28,131 bases of DNA from an uncultured Bacteroidales bacterium. GTDB taxonomy: Bacteria > Bacteroidota > Bacteroidia > Bacteroidales > Marinilabiliaceae. The stretch is taken from positions 1 to 28,131 of the forward strand of contig CAKUVM010000020.1 in the NCBI GenBank assembly GCA_934699135.1, given 5' to 3'. Position numbers and translations under genes: made by a program. The notes under the pieces were generated by a model. It saw only the letters and a list, made by a program, of their open reading frames with translations. It ran no database searches and had not been told where the DNA came from. Position 1 is the first letter of the stretch; every line of letters starts with the position of its first letter. Shown piece by piece: positions 16,267-23,875 of this stretch.

Positions 16267-17315
16267 AAAGCAAGATTCGCTTCGCGGTGGTAGGGTGTGG
16301 CTGCATTGGCCACCGCCATGTGGCCATGATTGAGGCGAACCCGGAGATGGAACTTTGCGGCGTGGCGGACGTGCGTCCCGCCGAGGCATGCCGCCCGCCC
16401 GCGGGCGTGCCTTTCTTCGGCAGTCTGGAAGACATGATGGAGAGCGTCGGCGACCTTGACGTGGTCTCGGTCTGCACGCCAAACGGATACCATGCCGATA
16501 TGGCCATAAGCATCCTTCAGCGCGGTGTCAACGTGCTGATGGAGAAACCTATGGCACTGAGCGTGGAAGACGCCTTGAGGGTGCGGGCCGCGGAGGAAGC
16601 CTCAAAGGGCCGCGTCTTTTGCGTGTTTCAAAACAGATATACGCCAACGTCGCAGTGGCTCAAGGCAGAGATTGTGGGCCGCGCCTTGGGCGCGCTGCGC
16701 TCCGTGCAGGTGAGCTGCCTGTGGAATCGCGATGAGAGATATTACGTCGAGGGAGGCTGGCATGGCATGGGAGACCTTGACGGCGGCACGCTCTTCACAC
16801 AGTTTTCTCATTTTGTCGATGTCTTGCTCTGGCTGGTTGGCCCGGTGGAGATAGAGGCCGCCGTGGGTGGGGACTTCGCTCACGCGACGCTGACTGATTT
16901 TGAAGACACTGGCGCTTTCCTCTTCCGCGCGCGGCAAGGCGGGGCCATTGGCTCGTTCTCCTACTCCACGGCGGTGCCGAGAGAGAACTTCGAGAGCGTC
17001 ATCACGCTCGTGGGCGAGAAAGGCTGCGTAAAAGTGGGAGGCCAATATATGAGCGACGTGATAGAATGCAAGATAGACAATTACGCGATGCCCAAGCTGC
17101 CACCCTCCAACCCTCCAAACGACTACGGGCAATATAAAGGCTCGGCCGCCAACCACGGCTTCGTCTTCGCCAATTTGGCCGATGTCTTGCTCCGCGGCGC
17201 GGAGCCCACCGCCACGTGGCAAGACGGCTACGACGTGGTGGAGACCATCTGCCGCGTCTACGCCGCCATGGGGGGAGACTACCGCTCGCCGGACAAACTG
17301 GAATATAGGCCATGA
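16263..17315 (+). CDS. wbpB: WbpB-type NAD-dependent sugar dehydrogenase (Gfo/Idh/MocA family)
   Basis: The likely reaction is oxidation of the C3 hydroxyl of UDP-GlcNAcA to the 3-keto sugar (EC 1.1.1.335 type), the step before the aminotransferase. The N-terminal Rossmann motif is VVGCGCIGHRHV, and the family signature EKP is at residues 94-96 (VLMEKPMAL). GGTLFTQFSHFVDVLLWLVG carries the expected catalytic His. The start is ATG 16263, in a 4-base ATGA overlap with the acetyltransferase stop. A longer in-frame extension to 16173 only reads through the upstream gene. The predicted protein is 350 residues, a normal size. The stop overlaps the next ATG (17312) by 4 bases. Confidence 0.84.
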   Translation: MKSKIRFAVVGCGCIGHRHVAMIEANPEMELCGVADVRPAEACRPPAGVPFFGSLEDMMESVGDLDVVSVCTPNGYHADMAISILQRGVNVLMEKPMALSVEDALRVRAAEEASKGRVFCVFQNRYTPTSQWLKAEIVGRALGALRSVQVSCLWNRDERYYVEGGWHGMGDLDGGTLFTQFSHFVDVLLWLVGPVEIEAAVGGDFAHATLTDFEDTGAFLFRARQGGAIGSFSYSTAVPRENFESVITLVGEKGCVKVGGQYMSDVIECKIDNYAMPKLPPSNPPNDYGQYKGSAANHGFVFANLADVLLRGAEPTATWQDGYDVVETICRVYAAMGGDYRSPDKLEYRP

Positions 17316-18595
17316 CGCGGGCTGACTCCGATCGCGTGGTCTCCGTGACAGGCTTGGGCTACGTGGGCCTGCCCCTGGCGTTGGCCTTCGCCCGCCATTG
17401 GCACGTGGTGGCCTATGACCACTCCGAGGCCCGCGTGGAGATGCTTCGGCGTGGCGAAGACCCCAGCGGCGAAATGAAGGAGGCTGACTTCGCCGGGGTC
17501 GACGTGGAGTTCACCTCGTCAGCCGCCGATTTGGCCAAGGCCAATTTCCACATCGTGGCCACGCCCACGCCCGTAGACGAGTCTAGGGTGCCGGACATAT
17601 CGCTACTCCGCGAGGCCATGGTCTCTTTGGGCCGCGTCATCCACCGCGGAGACGTGGTGGTGGTGGAGAGCACCGTCTATCCCGGCTGCACGGAAGAGGA
17701 GTGCCTGCCCATCTTGGAGAGGGTCTCAGGCCTGCGTGCCGACACCGACTTCCTCCTGGGCTACAGCCCGGAGCGCATCAACCCCGGAGACAGGCAGCAC
17801 ACCTTGGCCACTGTCAAGAAAATTGTCTCGGGACGGACGCCGCGGGCCTTGGACGTCGTGGCCGAGACCTATGGCCAAGTGGTGCCCGCCGGCGTGTATC
17901 GGGCCCAGAGCATCAAGGTGGCCGAGGCCGCCAAGATAATTGAGAACACGCAGCGCGACGTCAACATCGCACTGATGAACGAGCTGTCGCTCATCTTCCA
18001 GCGCATGGGCATTGAGACGGCCGACGTGCTGCAGGCCGCGGCCACCAAATGGAACTTCCTGCCTTTCCATCCCGGCCTTGTGGGCGGGCATTGCATTGGC
18101 GTGGACCCCTACTACCTTGACTATAAGGCCCGCAAGCTGGGCTATCACACCCAAATAATCAACCACGGCCGCTACGTCAACGACAGCATGGGCCGCTACG
18201 TGGCCAAGCAGACGCTCAAGAGACTGCTGACGAGCGGGGCTGACGTGCGCAAGCTCCGCGTCTTGGTCATGGGGATGACGTATAAGGCCAACGTGGCCGA
18301 TGTGAGGAACACCAGGACGGCGGACATAATTGACGAGCTGCGCTCCTTTGGCGTGGGGCGGGTCGATGTGGTCGACCCTGTGGCCTCGAAGGCCGACTGC
18401 CTCATGCTCTACGGTTTTGAGCCGCAAGACGAGCCGCGTGGCGTCTACGACTCCATCATAGTGGCCGTGGCTCATGACAGCTTCCGCGGCCTCGGGGCGG
18501 GCTTCCTCCGCTCCCACCTGAAGGGCGGCGGCGTCTTGACCGACGTCTATGGCCTCTTTGGCCGCGTGGGGGGCTATTACTGCTGGAGGCTATGA
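17312..18595 (+). CDS. Nucleotide-sugar 6-dehydrogenase, TviB/WbpO type (UDP-GlcNAc dehydrogenase role)
   Basis: This should supply the first step, the two-stage NAD-dependent oxidation of UDP-GlcNAc to UDP-GlcNAc uronic acid (EC 1.1.1.136 type). The N-terminal Rossmann motif is GLGYVGLPLALAFA; the catalytic Cys261 lies in GGHCIGVDPYYLDYKA; further motifs are ENTQRDVNIALMNELS and MTYKANVADVRNTRTAD. Motif wording (TKWNFLPFHPGLVGGHC) is closer to the TviB/WbpO/CapL branch than to the WbpA branch, so a UDP-GalNAc substrate cannot be excluded, but the neighbours favour UDP-GlcNAc. It is 427 residues long, a normal length. Start and stop both take part in 4-base ATGA overlaps. Confidence 0.88.
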   Translation: MTRADSDRVVSVTGLGYVGLPLALAFARHWHVVAYDHSEARVEMLRRGEDPSGEMKEADFAGVDVEFTSSAADLAKANFHIVATPTPVDESRVPDISLLREAMVSLGRVIHRGDVVVVESTVYPGCTEEECLPILERVSGLRADTDFLLGYSPERINPGDRQHTLATVKKIVSGRTPRALDVVAETYGQVVPAGVYRAQSIKVAEAAKIIENTQRDVNIALMNELSLIFQRMGIETADVLQAAATKWNFLPFHPGLVGGHCIGVDPYYLDYKARKLGYHTQIINHGRYVNDSMGRYVAKQTLKRLLTSGADVRKLRVLVMGMTYKANVADVRNTRTADIIDELRSFGVGRVDVVDPVASKADCLMLYGFEPQDEPRGVYDSIIVAVAHDSFRGLGAGFLRSHLKGGGVLTDVYGLFGRVGGYYCWRL

Positions 18596-19716
18596 CACTG
18601 CGCCGCGCCGTCATATGCTCGCAGAGCAATTTCGATACCGACTACCGCGTGGCCAAGATGGCCGGCACGCTCCGCTCGTGCGGCTACGAGGTCACGCTCC
18701 TGGGTCGCTCGCACCCGCGCGAGGCGCGCGCCGCCGCCCAGGGCGCCCACTATATGAAGATGCTCTTTTGGCGCGGCCCGTTGTTCTACGCCGAGCTTAA
18801 CCTCCGCATACTTTTCCATTTGCTTTTTTGCCGCAGGCCGGCGCTCATCGTCTCTATCGACCTGGACACTTTGGCCGGCTGCCTCGCGGCCTCCAAGGCC
18901 CGCGGAGCGCGGCTTATGTTTGACAGCCACGAGCTGTTTCCCGAGGTCCCGGAGATTGCCGGCAAGCCTTTCGTGCGCCGCGTGTGGCAGCGCGTGCAAG
19001 ACATCTGCGTGCCGCGAATGAGGGAGACCGACGTGCGAGTCACCGTCTGCCGCTCCATTGCGGACATATTTCGCTCTGCCTATGGCCGCGAGTTCCTTGT
19101 GGTGCGCAACGTGCCCTTGGCGGCTCGGGCCGAGGCTGTCCGCCGCCAGACGGCGCGCGCCGGGCGTAGGCCATTCACCATCCTCTACCAGGGGGCTGTC
19201 AACGTGGGGCGAGGCGTGGAGGAGGTCATAAAGGCTCTCCCGCAGCTGCCGGGCTGCCGCTTTGTGGTGGTGGGCGGCGGCGATGTGCTAGACGAGGCTC
19301 GCCGCCTAGCCCAGGCCGAGGGCGTGGCCGACAGGGTGGAGTTCGCGGGGCGCAAGCCTTTTGGGCAGTTGGCGACCTACATGGCGGCGGCGGACTTAGG
19401 CACGGTGCTGATGAGCGACGTGTGCCTCAACTACCGGCTCGCGCTGCCCAACCGACTTTTCGACTTCATCCAGGCGGGCCTGCCCATCCTGGCCAGCCGC
19501 CTGCCGGAGGTGGAGCGCATTGTGGATGGCGAGGGAGTGGGCCTGTGCGTGGGCGAGCTCACGCCCGCCTCGGTGGCCGAGTCCGTGAGGGTGGTGATGG
19601 GGCACCCGGAGCTCACCGCGCGCTGGCGCGCCAATATGGCCGCCCTGGCGAGCAGACAGACGTGGGAGGAGGAGACAAAAGGCCTGGTGAAGGCCCTGGC
19701 GGGGTCAGGCGCGTAA
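18592..19716 (+). CDS. Glycosyltransferase, GT4-like (GT-B fold)
   Basis: The 374-residue protein has an N-terminal half beginning SQSNFDTDYRVAKMAGTLRSCGYEVTLLGRS, a pattern seen in Bacteroidota GT4-like enzymes, and MFDSHELFPEVPEI in the acceptor-side domain. The donor domain contains ILYQGAVNVGRGVEEVIKAL, FVVVGGGDVLDE, FAGRKPFGQLATYMAAADLG, and a PNRLFDFIQAGLPILAS motif that binds the nucleotide-sugar donor. No signal peptide is present, so it acts at the cytoplasmic face. Its 4-base overlap with the dehydrogenase implies coupled expression, and the simplest reading is that it transfers the diacetamido-uronic acid made by this operon. Both donor and acceptor are inferred. Confidence 0.84.
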   Translation: MTLRRAVICSQSNFDTDYRVAKMAGTLRSCGYEVTLLGRSHPREARAAAQGAHYMKMLFWRGPLFYAELNLRILFHLLFCRRPALIVSIDLDTLAGCLAASKARGARLMFDSHELFPEVPEIAGKPFVRRVWQRVQDICVPRMRETDVRVTVCRSIADIFRSAYGREFLVVRNVPLAARAEAVRRQTARAGRRPFTILYQGAVNVGRGVEEVIKALPQLPGCRFVVVGGGDVLDEARRLAQAEGVADRVEFAGRKPFGQLATYMAAADLGTVLMSDVCLNYRLALPNRLFDFIQAGLPILASRLPEVERIVDGEGVGLCVGELTPASVAESVRVVMGHPELTARWRANMAALASRQTWEEETKGLVKALAGSGA

Positions 19717-19761
19717 CATTACGGAGGTGGTGCCGTAAAAACGGCATGACTCGTTTAATGT
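19716..19761. repeat. Nested inverted repeats between the operon and the YfiR-like gene
   Basis: ACATTA (19716-19721) is the exact inverse of TAATGT (19756-19761). Inside lies TGCCGT (19731-19736), AAAA, ACGGCA (19741-19746). There is no T-run, so it is a weak terminator at best; an operator or mRNA structure is possible. Confidence 0.45.
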
Positions 19762-19774
19762 AACACTACCTAAG

Positions 19775-20278
19775 ATGAAAAGACTCCTATTGATCATTTT
19801 CGCAATATTGGCGTGCCAATTGGCAGAGGCGCAGCTGGCAAAGTTCCAGGCCCTCTACATCTTCAACTTCGCCCGAAACACGTCGTGGCCGCAAGAGGAC
19901 AACGGCAAGGAGTTCACCATCACTGTGGTGGGAGACAATGCCGTGGCCTCGGCTTTGCGCACTGTGGTCAAGAACAAGAAGGTGGGAGACAGGGCCGTCA
20001 CCATCAACGAGGCGTCGTCGGCCTCGGTCCTGCCCAAGAGCGACATTGTGTACCTTGGCGAGTCGAAGGCGTCGCACATAGGGCAGCTTGCGGCCTCGCA
20101 GGCCGGCAATAAGGTGCTGATCATAAGCGGCACGCGCGGGCAATGCTCACAGGGCGCGGGCATTGCCTTCGCGCCGGATGGCGGCAAGCTGAGTTTCGAG
20201 ATTAACGAGGCCAACATTGCCAAGCACGGGCTCAAGGTGACGCCCAAGGTGGCTCAGCTTGGGCGTCAGGTGAACTGA
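19775..20278 (+). CDS. YfiR/DUF4154-family periplasmic protein
   Basis: The 167-residue protein has a signal peptide (1-19, cleavage at AEA|Q). The family pattern is visible: KFQALYIFNFARNTSWP, FTITVVGDNAVASAL, VGDRAVTI, SDIVYLGES, VLIISGTRGQCSQGAGIAFA and the closing LSFEINEANIAKHGLKVTPKVAQL. In Pseudomonas, YfiR is a periplasmic repressor of the diguanylate cyclase YfiN. No YfiN-like partner or GGDEF protein is near this gene, so its role here is open. It is 59 bases after the glycosyltransferase stop with only a weak hairpin between, so read-through from that operon is possible. A strong terminator follows. Confidence 0.82.
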   Translation: MKRLLLIIFAILACQLAEAQLAKFQALYIFNFARNTSWPQEDNGKEFTITVVGDNAVASALRTVVKNKKVGDRAVTINEASSASVLPKSDIVYLGESKASHIGQLAASQAGNKVLIISGTRGQCSQGAGIAFAPDGGKLSFEINEANIAKHGLKVTPKVAQLGRQVN

Positions 20279-20302
20279 CTCCGCACATTGAGAAAAGGCT
20301 GC

Positions 20303-20344
20303 TGCGCGCCGCGGGATGTGACAATCTCGCGGCGCGCATTTTTT
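20303..20344 (+). terminator. Intrinsic terminator of the YfiR-like gene
   Basis: A 14-bp GC-rich stem pairs 20303-20316 with 20325-20338 (one wobble), with an 8-base loop and a run of six T (20339-20344). It is a textbook terminator. Confidence 0.93.
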
Positions 20345-20647
20345 ATATAAATATGCGATGTTGCGCCTCATAGTTTTTGGGGCGAACGGACATCTCTCCG
20401 CAAACGATTGAGAAAATGAGCGTAAAGAGGTTGATTAAAGTCAATTGTTTGAAAATAAGAAATGAAGCATTTGTGACTGCCATTTTGCGGCATTCGTTTT
20501 TGTTGATAAAAAGATAAAATCATACACATAAGGGTTAATACTTTATTACAATCATATCTAAAATCCTTGCTATTTTTTGTTTTCAAATCGCAACAGTTGT
20601 TTGCAAGGCGACTGTTTGAGACCTCTAAAACTTAAAGAAGAGCAATT
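20345..20647 (+). other. AT-rich leader region of the SusC/SusD locus
   Basis: About 300 bases with no supported gene, clearly richer in A/T than its surroundings. The best promoter candidate is TATTTTTTG (20571-20579), a near match to TAnnTTTG with one extra base, about 70 bases before the SusC start. Regulation could also act through sequences further upstream, but no repeat operator was recognised and no sigma/anti-sigma pair or hybrid regulator is adjacent. Confidence 0.5.
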
Positions 20648-23600
20648 ATGCGAATAACAAACAGAAGAGCAAGGCTCGGGATCTCCAACCCGAGTTTGCG
20701 CACGGCCGCCACGGCGGCACTCCTCTTCCTGACAGGTTCGTGGGCGTTGGCGCAAGACACCGCCATCCACGGCCGCGTGGTAGACAACGATGGCTACCCG
20801 ATCCCTGGCGTCAACGTCGTGGTAGAGGGCACCACCGTAGGCACAATCACCGATGCCGATGGCAACTACACCCTCACCGCGCCGCAAGGCGCAAACCTCC
20901 TCTTCAGCTTCATTGGCTTCGATGACTCCAAGGCGGTCGTGTCTGCCGGCCAGACAACCTATGACGTGGTGATGGCGGAGTCTTTCTCCGACCTCGACGA
21001 GGTTGTCGTCGTGGGCTACGGCACGCAGAAGAAAAAACTCGTCACCGGCGCCACCGTGCAGGTGTCGGGAGAAGACATTGCAAAGCTCAACACCACCAGC
21101 GTGCTCGGGGCGCTCCAGAGCCAGACGCCAGGTGTCATGATCACCCAGTCCACCGGCCAGGCGGGAGACGGCTTTAAGGTCAACATCCGCGGCCTTGGCA
21201 CCGTGGGCAACTCCGCGCCTCTCTACGTCATTGACGGAGTGGCGGGCGGAGACATCAGCAGCCTCAACCCGTCCGACATTGAAAGCGTCGACGTGCTGAA
21301 AGACGCGGCGTCCGCCGCCATCTACGGCGCGCGCGCGGCCAACGGCGTCATCCTTGTCACCACCAAGCAGGGCAAGGAGGGCAAGATGCAGGTGACGTAT
21401 GACGGCTACGTTGGCATGCAATATCTCGCCAAGAAGCCGGACATCCTCACGGCGCAGGAGTTCATCTACGCCCAGGAACTCAAGGCCTTCAACGGCGGCA
21501 ATGCGGCCTACGACTGGAAGAAGAACCTCCCCGAGAAGCTCTACAACAGCGTCATGGACGGCTCTTGGAGCGGCACCGACTGGATTGACGAGAGCTACCA
21601 CAAGGGAGCCGTCACCCAGAACCACGCCGTCAACATCACGGGTGGCAACGAGGCCTCCAAGTTCTCCATGGGCGTGGCCTACACCAGCCAAGACGGCATC
21701 TTCGGCGGCGAGCGTCAGAGCGGCTACCAGAGGTACACCGCGCGCCTCAACTCCGACCACGTCCTCTACAAGAGCGACAAGGACGGACGCGACGCCATCA
21801 CCGTGGGTGAGAACTTCACCTTTAACAAGATCAACACAAACGGCGTCTCCACGGGCAATATGTATTGGAACAACATGCACGACTTGCTCATAGGCAACCC
21901 GCTACTCCCCGCCTATGCCGAGGACGGCAGCTACTACACCAACGCCCAGATGGCGGCCGACGGCTGGAACTGCGGCACGCCCTCTAACCCCCTGGCCATC
22001 GCGGCCACCACGGCGCAGGGCCTCAAGGAGAGCCGCAGCTGGGGCGTCAACATGAGCACCTATCTCGCCATCAAGCCCATCAAGGACCTCACCCTCAAGA
22101 GCCAGTTCAGCTATCGCCTGAACACCTCCACTTATCGTGAGATGACCAAGATCCACGCCACCGGCACCGAAGTGGCCACGCAAGATGGCGCCAAGCAGCA
22201 GATGAACACCTCTTCCAGCATCACCTGGGAGAACACCATCGCATACGACCTCAAGCTCAATGACCATGCCCTCAACGTGGTCATCGGCAACTCCATTGAG
22301 CAGGCGCGCTACGGCATGAGCCTCGAGACGTCGTCCAAGAACAACCTCTTCGGCAACGACTGGGACCGCGCCTACATCAGCAACACCAAGCCAACGGCCA
22401 TCGACCAGATAGCCATCAAGGGCGCGCCCTCTGATGACAGCTCCCTCGCGTCGTTCTTCGGCCGCGTGTCATACAACTTCCGCGAGACCTATATGGCGCA
22501 GTTCACGCTCCGCGCTGACGGCTCCTCAAACTTCAAGAGCGGCAACCGTTGGGGCTCGTTCCCCTCGGCCTCTGTGGGCTGGGTTGTCTCTAACGAGAGC
22601 TTCCTCGAGGGCGCGCAGGGCGTGCTCGACTTCCTCAAGATCCGCGCCTCGTGGGGTCAGAACGGCAACTGCTCCATAGACAACTTCCAGTACCTCACCA
22701 CATTCTCTTTCGATGACTCCGACGCCTACTACTTCGGCAACGGCAACCATGACAAGCCCACCACCGGCGGCTTCGCCAACGTCTTGAAAAACACCGACGT
22801 GACCTGGGAGACATCCGAGCAGCTCAACATTGGCCTTGACGCGCGCTTCCTCAACAGCCGCCTCAGCCTCACATTCGACTGGTACAAGAAGACCACCAAA
22901 GATTGGCTCCTCCGTGCGCCCATCCTCTCCGTCTATGGCCTCAGCGCGCCCTACGTCAATGGCGGCGACGTGGAGAACAAGGGCATTGAGCTCGGCCTCA
23001 ACTGGAACGACAAGATTGGCGAGGTGTCTTATGGCGCCAGCGTCAATATCTCCACCAACAAGAACGAGGTCACCCGCATCGCCAACGGCGAGGGCATCAT
23101 CCACGGCCCGGCCTCCGTGCTCAACCAGCAGGAGGGCGAGATCTTCCGCGCCCAGGTCGGGCAGCCCATCGGCTTCTTCTATGGTATGAAGACCGCCGGC
23201 ATCTTCCAGACCCAGGCGCAGATTGACGAGTGGCAGAAGACCCACACCGACAAGATCCACAGCACCCTTCGCCCCGGCGACATCATATATGTCGACAACA
23301 ACGGCGATGGCGTGGTGGACCTCAACGACAAGACCAAGATCGGCGACCCGCACCCCGATATGAATATGGGCATCTCCGTCAACGTAGGCTGGCGCGGATG
23401 GGATCTCTCCGCCACCGCCGCCGGCGCCTTCGGCCACCAGATTGTCCGCACATGGAACAAGGGTGAGGACCCTACGGCCAACCTGAACAAGAAGATCCTC
23501 TACGGCTCGTGGAAAGGCGAGGGCACAAGCAACTTCCTCCCGCGCCTCGACAACATGGCTAACACCAACTGGCAGACCATGAGCGACATCTGGCTTGAGG

Positions 23601-23863
23601 ATGCCGACTATATGAAGATCCAGAACATTACCCTCGGCTACGACTTCACCACCATATGGAAGAATCGTTGCCCCTTCAGCCAGCTCCGCCTCTACGTCAC
23701 AGGCCAGAACCTCTTCACCATCACCGACTACAGCGGCATGGATCCTGAGATCGGTTCCGACGGCGGCACTGGCGATGACGGCTACTCCTGGGCTTCCGGC
23801 ATCGACAACGGCTTCTACCCCTCGCCACGCACCTATCTCGTAGGCCTTAACCTCAAATTCTAA
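20648..23863 (+). CDS. SusC/RagA-family TonB-linked outer-membrane transporter
   Basis: The transporter has 1071 residues and imports an oligomeric substrate across the outer membrane with a SusD lid. The N-terminal export signal (hydrophobic core AATAALLFLTGSWALA) is followed by a carboxypeptidase-regulatory-like domain (IHGRVVDNDGYPIPGVNVVV). The TonB box region is DEVVVVGYGTQKKKLVTGA, then the plug (VLGALQSQTPGVMI, VNIRGLGTVG, PLYVIDGV, SIYGARAANGV-like AAIYGARAANGVILVTTK). The rest is a barrel ending in an aromatic strand, LVGLNLKF. All canonical SusC hallmarks are intact. It is 12 bases upstream of SusD, so the two are co-transcribed. The substrate cannot be read from the sequence. Confidence 0.96.
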   Translation: MRITNRRARLGISNPSLRTAATAALLFLTGSWALAQDTAIHGRVVDNDGYPIPGVNVVVEGTTVGTITDADGNYTLTAPQGANLLFSFIGFDDSKAVVSAGQTTYDVVMAESFSDLDEVVVVGYGTQKKKLVTGATVQVSGEDIAKLNTTSVLGALQSQTPGVMITQSTGQAGDGFKVNIRGLGTVGNSAPLYVIDGVAGGDISSLNPSDIESVDVLKDAASAAIYGARAANGVILVTTKQGKEGKMQVTYDGYVGMQYLAKKPDILTAQEFIYAQELKAFNGGNAAYDWKKNLPEKLYNSVMDGSWSGTDWIDESYHKGAVTQNHAVNITGGNEASKFSMGVAYTSQDGIFGGERQSGYQRYTARLNSDHVLYKSDKDGRDAITVGENFTFNKINTNGVSTGNMYWNNMHDLLIGNPLLPAYAEDGSYYTNAQMAADGWNCGTPSNPLAIAATTAQGLKESRSWGVNMSTYLAIKPIKDLTLKSQFSYRLNTSTYREMTKIHATGTEVATQDGAKQQMNTSSSITWENTIAYDLKLNDHALNVVIGNSIEQARYGMSLETSSKNNLFGNDWDRAYISNTKPTAIDQIAIKGAPSDDSSLASFFGRVSYNFRETYMAQFTLRADGSSNFKSGNRWGSFPSASVGWVVSNESFLEGAQGVLDFLKIRASWGQNGNCSIDNFQYLTTFSFDDSDAYYFGNGNHDKPTTGGFANVLKNTDVTWETSEQLNIGLDARFLNSRLSLTFDWYKKTTKDWLLRAPILSVYGLSAPYVNGGDVENKGIELGLNWNDKIGEVSYGASVNISTNKNEVTRIANGEGIIHGPASVLNQQEGEIFRAQVGQPIGFFYGMKTAGIFQTQAQIDEWQKTHTDKIHSTLRPGDIIYVDNNGDGVVDLNDKTKIGDPHPDMNMGISVNVGWRGWDLSATAAGAFGHQIVRTWNKGEDPTANLNKKILYGSWKGEGTSNFLPRLDNMANTNWQTMSDIWLEDADYMKIQNITLGYDFTTIWKNRCPFSQLRLYVTGQNLFTITDYSGMDPEIGSDGGTGDDGYSWASGIDNGFYPSPRTYLVGLNLKF

Positions 23864-23875
23864 TCACTGAGCATC

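Noticed and set aside
17726..18517. 263-residue open frame antisense to the nucleotide-sugar dehydrogenase
   Set aside because: It opposes an intact enzyme gene and shows no family motif.
20570..21880. 436-residue open frame antisense to the SusC gene
   Set aside because: It lies opposite a full-length canonical SusC gene, has no recognisable motif, and has the His/Val/Asp-rich make-up expected from reading a GC-rich gene backwards.
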